DNA from: Triatoma infestans
Taxonomy: Eukaryota > Arthropoda > Insecta > Hemiptera > Reduviidae
Reading direction: 5' to 3'
Length of the DNA: 64,000 nucleotides
Assembly: GCA_011037195.1 (NCBI GenBank)
Contig: JAAEAF010003502.1
Span: 22,674-86,673, forward strand
Of this stretch, positions 63,946 to 64,000 are shown in pieces. The notes beneath the pieces were generated by a model that worked only from the letters and a program-made list of their open reading frames with translations, was not told where the DNA came from and ran no database searches. Both the position numbers and the translations under genes were made by a program. Position 1 is the stretch's first letter; every line of letters starts with the position of its first letter.

Positions 63946-64000
63946 TGAATTTTTAAAATGGTCAAACTTCATTTTGAAAAATCTCAACAAAAAAAGAAAA

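Overview
This window looks like intergenic or heterochromatin-like DNA from an arthropod, most likely an insect; the order cannot be fixed from sequence alone. It is AT-rich and full of homopolymers and (CA/TG)n runs. I found no host protein-coding gene, rRNA or functional tRNA that I could defend. Nearly everything recognisable is a transposable element or its wreckage: jockey-, I-, CR1- and RTE-type non-LTR retrotransposons, mariner, pogo-like and Ginger-like DNA transposons, solo LTRs, tRNA-derived SINEs, and foldback elements.

Layout. 0-5 kb: a solo LTR, an inverted pair of hammerhead-ribozyme-like motifs, and 3' ends of LINEs. 4.3-16.1 kb: many copies of one non-coding dispersed repeat (called DR here), solo LTRs, LINE debris, a Ginger-like transposon (13.05-13.99 kb) and an internally deleted mariner (15.2-16.1 kb). 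16.4-18.9 kb: antisense RTE-type reverse transcriptase remnants. 19.87-21.65 kb: a young, 5'-truncated jockey-clade LINE with perfect target-site duplications. 24.9-25.1 kb: a second hammerhead-like inverted pair. 26.4-30.5 kb: the most complete element, a minus-strand I-type LINE with endonuclease, reverse transcriptase and RNase H, inactivated by frameshifts, a stop and a deletion that removes RT motif A. 30.5-32.3 kb: two solo LTRs. 34-42 kb: three further LINE fragments (jockey, CR1-like, jockey), a SINE, and a nested LINE insertion with a 13-bp TSD. 42.6-51.4 kb: mariner relics, an 883-bp near-perfect palindrome, SINEs, and a foldback element split by a solo LTR. 52-64 kb: more DR copies, a jockey relic, a composite SINE and a pogo-like element.

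The parts that appear to work together are parasitic. The SINEs carry pol III-type A and B boxes. One SINE copy shares its 3' end and an AATCT-type tail with LINE fragments elsewhere in the window, suggesting trans-mobilisation. The DR family has subterminal inverted repeats, a (TG)n core and a terminal hairpin, an architecture resembling non-autonomous Helentron (DINE-1/HINE) elements. The inverted pairs carrying CTGANGA...GAAA cores fit hammerhead motifs known from Penelope-like retroelements. Identifications are from reading motifs and aligning by eye; no database search was possible.
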